Assembly: GCA_003290165.1 (NCBI GenBank)
Contig: QNQO01000222.1
Coordinates: 1 to 64,000 of the forward strand
From: Berberis thunbergii
Lineage: Eukaryota > Streptophyta > Magnoliopsida > Ranunculales > Berberidaceae
Direction: 5' to 3'
Length of the DNA stretch: 64,000 bases
Shown: positions 63,251 through 64,000 of the stretch, one piece after another
Numbering within the stretch: the first letter of the stretch is position 1
How the letters are laid out: each line of letters opens with the position of its first letter
Position numbers and translations under genes: made by a program
The notes under the pieces: model-generated
Seen by the model: the letters and a program-made list of their open reading frames with translations, nothing else
The model's database searches: none
What the model was told of the DNA's origin: nothing

Positions 63251-64000
63251 AAATCTACTAGCCTGATCTTTCTTTATTAAATTGCATAGCATTCTCGTGT
63301 TTACAATATATTAATTCTATGACAGATATTTGTTATATTCAAAATTCAGCACCAAAGGTAAAGGCAGTTGAACTAGGTTGATTAGGACATGTTAACTTTT
63401 GAATTTTGTCACTCCATGGAAAAGCTCACTCAACAGTTATGGTGATCATTATTGCTATAGTAATGAACAAAATGGTATTGCAGAATAACAGATAGAAATA
63501 ATTGTCTCAATATAGCGTTCCACATGAGACTAATACGTCACGCTTAACTTTTGAAATTTGAAAGCACGTACAACAATAGTAAATAATACATGTTAATTAC
63601 AAGTTCAAAGTTGCCATCCTTAACATTACTTTATCATTTATATCAAGTGGTCTTCACTGTTATTAAAATAACTCAGAGGCCATTATGCATGAAAATAACA
63701 TGATTGACAATTACACTGTTATTTAAGAAAAAAGGAAAATTTAAATTTAAATATAATTTGTATATTTACTTATTACTGAATGGTGGTAGATTTTAATGAA
63801 TTTATACAATAGAACGCACTATTATTACTGCATGGTGGCAGATTAATGTATTTATATAATAAGTTCATAAAGATTATTGAGCACAATGACTAATTTTCTT
63901 TCACTAGATTTTTTTACAAGTATATGATGCAGTAAATATTTTTCGATTTTACACTTCCTCCTAGGAAATCATGGAACCACTCTATTCATATCTAATTTCA
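63251..64000. other. AT-rich sequence, probably intron or flank of the LIF2-like gene
   Basis: No exon of RRM1 or RRM2 was recognised. Contains two related stretches (gaatggtggtagattttaat at ~63778 and gcatggtggcagattaatg at ~63830). Nothing else seen. Confidence 0.35.

Overview
The window looks like a repeat-rich stretch of a flowering-plant nuclear genome, most likely a eudicot with a large genome. The evidence is plant-type introns (GT/AG, AT-rich), plant-only gene families (GH9 endoglucanase, LRR receptor kinase, LIF2-type hnRNP, LOG, AGO4-clade and DCD-domain fragments), Tat-like Ty3/gypsy elements and many CACTA, hAT and LINE insertions. No bacterial operon, rRNA, CRISPR or phage signal was seen. 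The species cannot be told from the sequence.

Layout. 0-3.4 kb: 3' ends of two CACTA transposons of one family, packed with subterminal repeats, beside a fragment of an alpha/beta-hydrolase (monoacylglycerol-lipase-like) exon. 3.4-6.8 kb: antisense ORF (aORF) of a gypsy element and its LTR. 8.6-36.9 kb: a complex of decayed Tat-like gypsy elements (gag, pol, several aORF copies, one LTR). Two large CACTA elements have landed in its coding frames: 9366-14064 (TSD CTT) and 15536-23631 (TSD GTA). 37.6-42.2 kb: a third CACTA-like element. 45.0-47.5 kb: an intact seven-exon GH9 endoglucanase on the plus strand. 47.7-51.5 kb: a convergent LRR receptor-kinase pseudogene on the minus strand with many frameshifts and a 308-bp CACTA-type MITE in an exon (TSD CAA). 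53.1-62.3 kb: the 3' half of a LIF2-like hnRNP gene on the minus strand, whose introns hold a hAT element with a nested RTE LINE, other MITE-like repeats and poly-C tracts. The 5' half of this gene lies beyond the right edge or is not recognised.

Main result. The three large CACTA elements are gene-capturing (Pack-type). One holds intron-containing pieces of at least four host genes: a nearly complete LOG cytokinin-activating enzyme with a premature stop, a PP2C phosphatase exon, a DCD-domain gene and an AGO4-clade PAZ region. The second holds an MFSD5-like carrier and a plastidic glucose transporter. The third holds a SULTR sulfate transporter plus an unidentified coding stretch. Exon-intron structure is largely kept, and the recognised fragments within each element share one orientation.

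Only two protein-coding loci look functional: the GH9 enzyme (cell wall) and the LIF2-like RNA-binding protein (nucleus). There is no sign that they work together.
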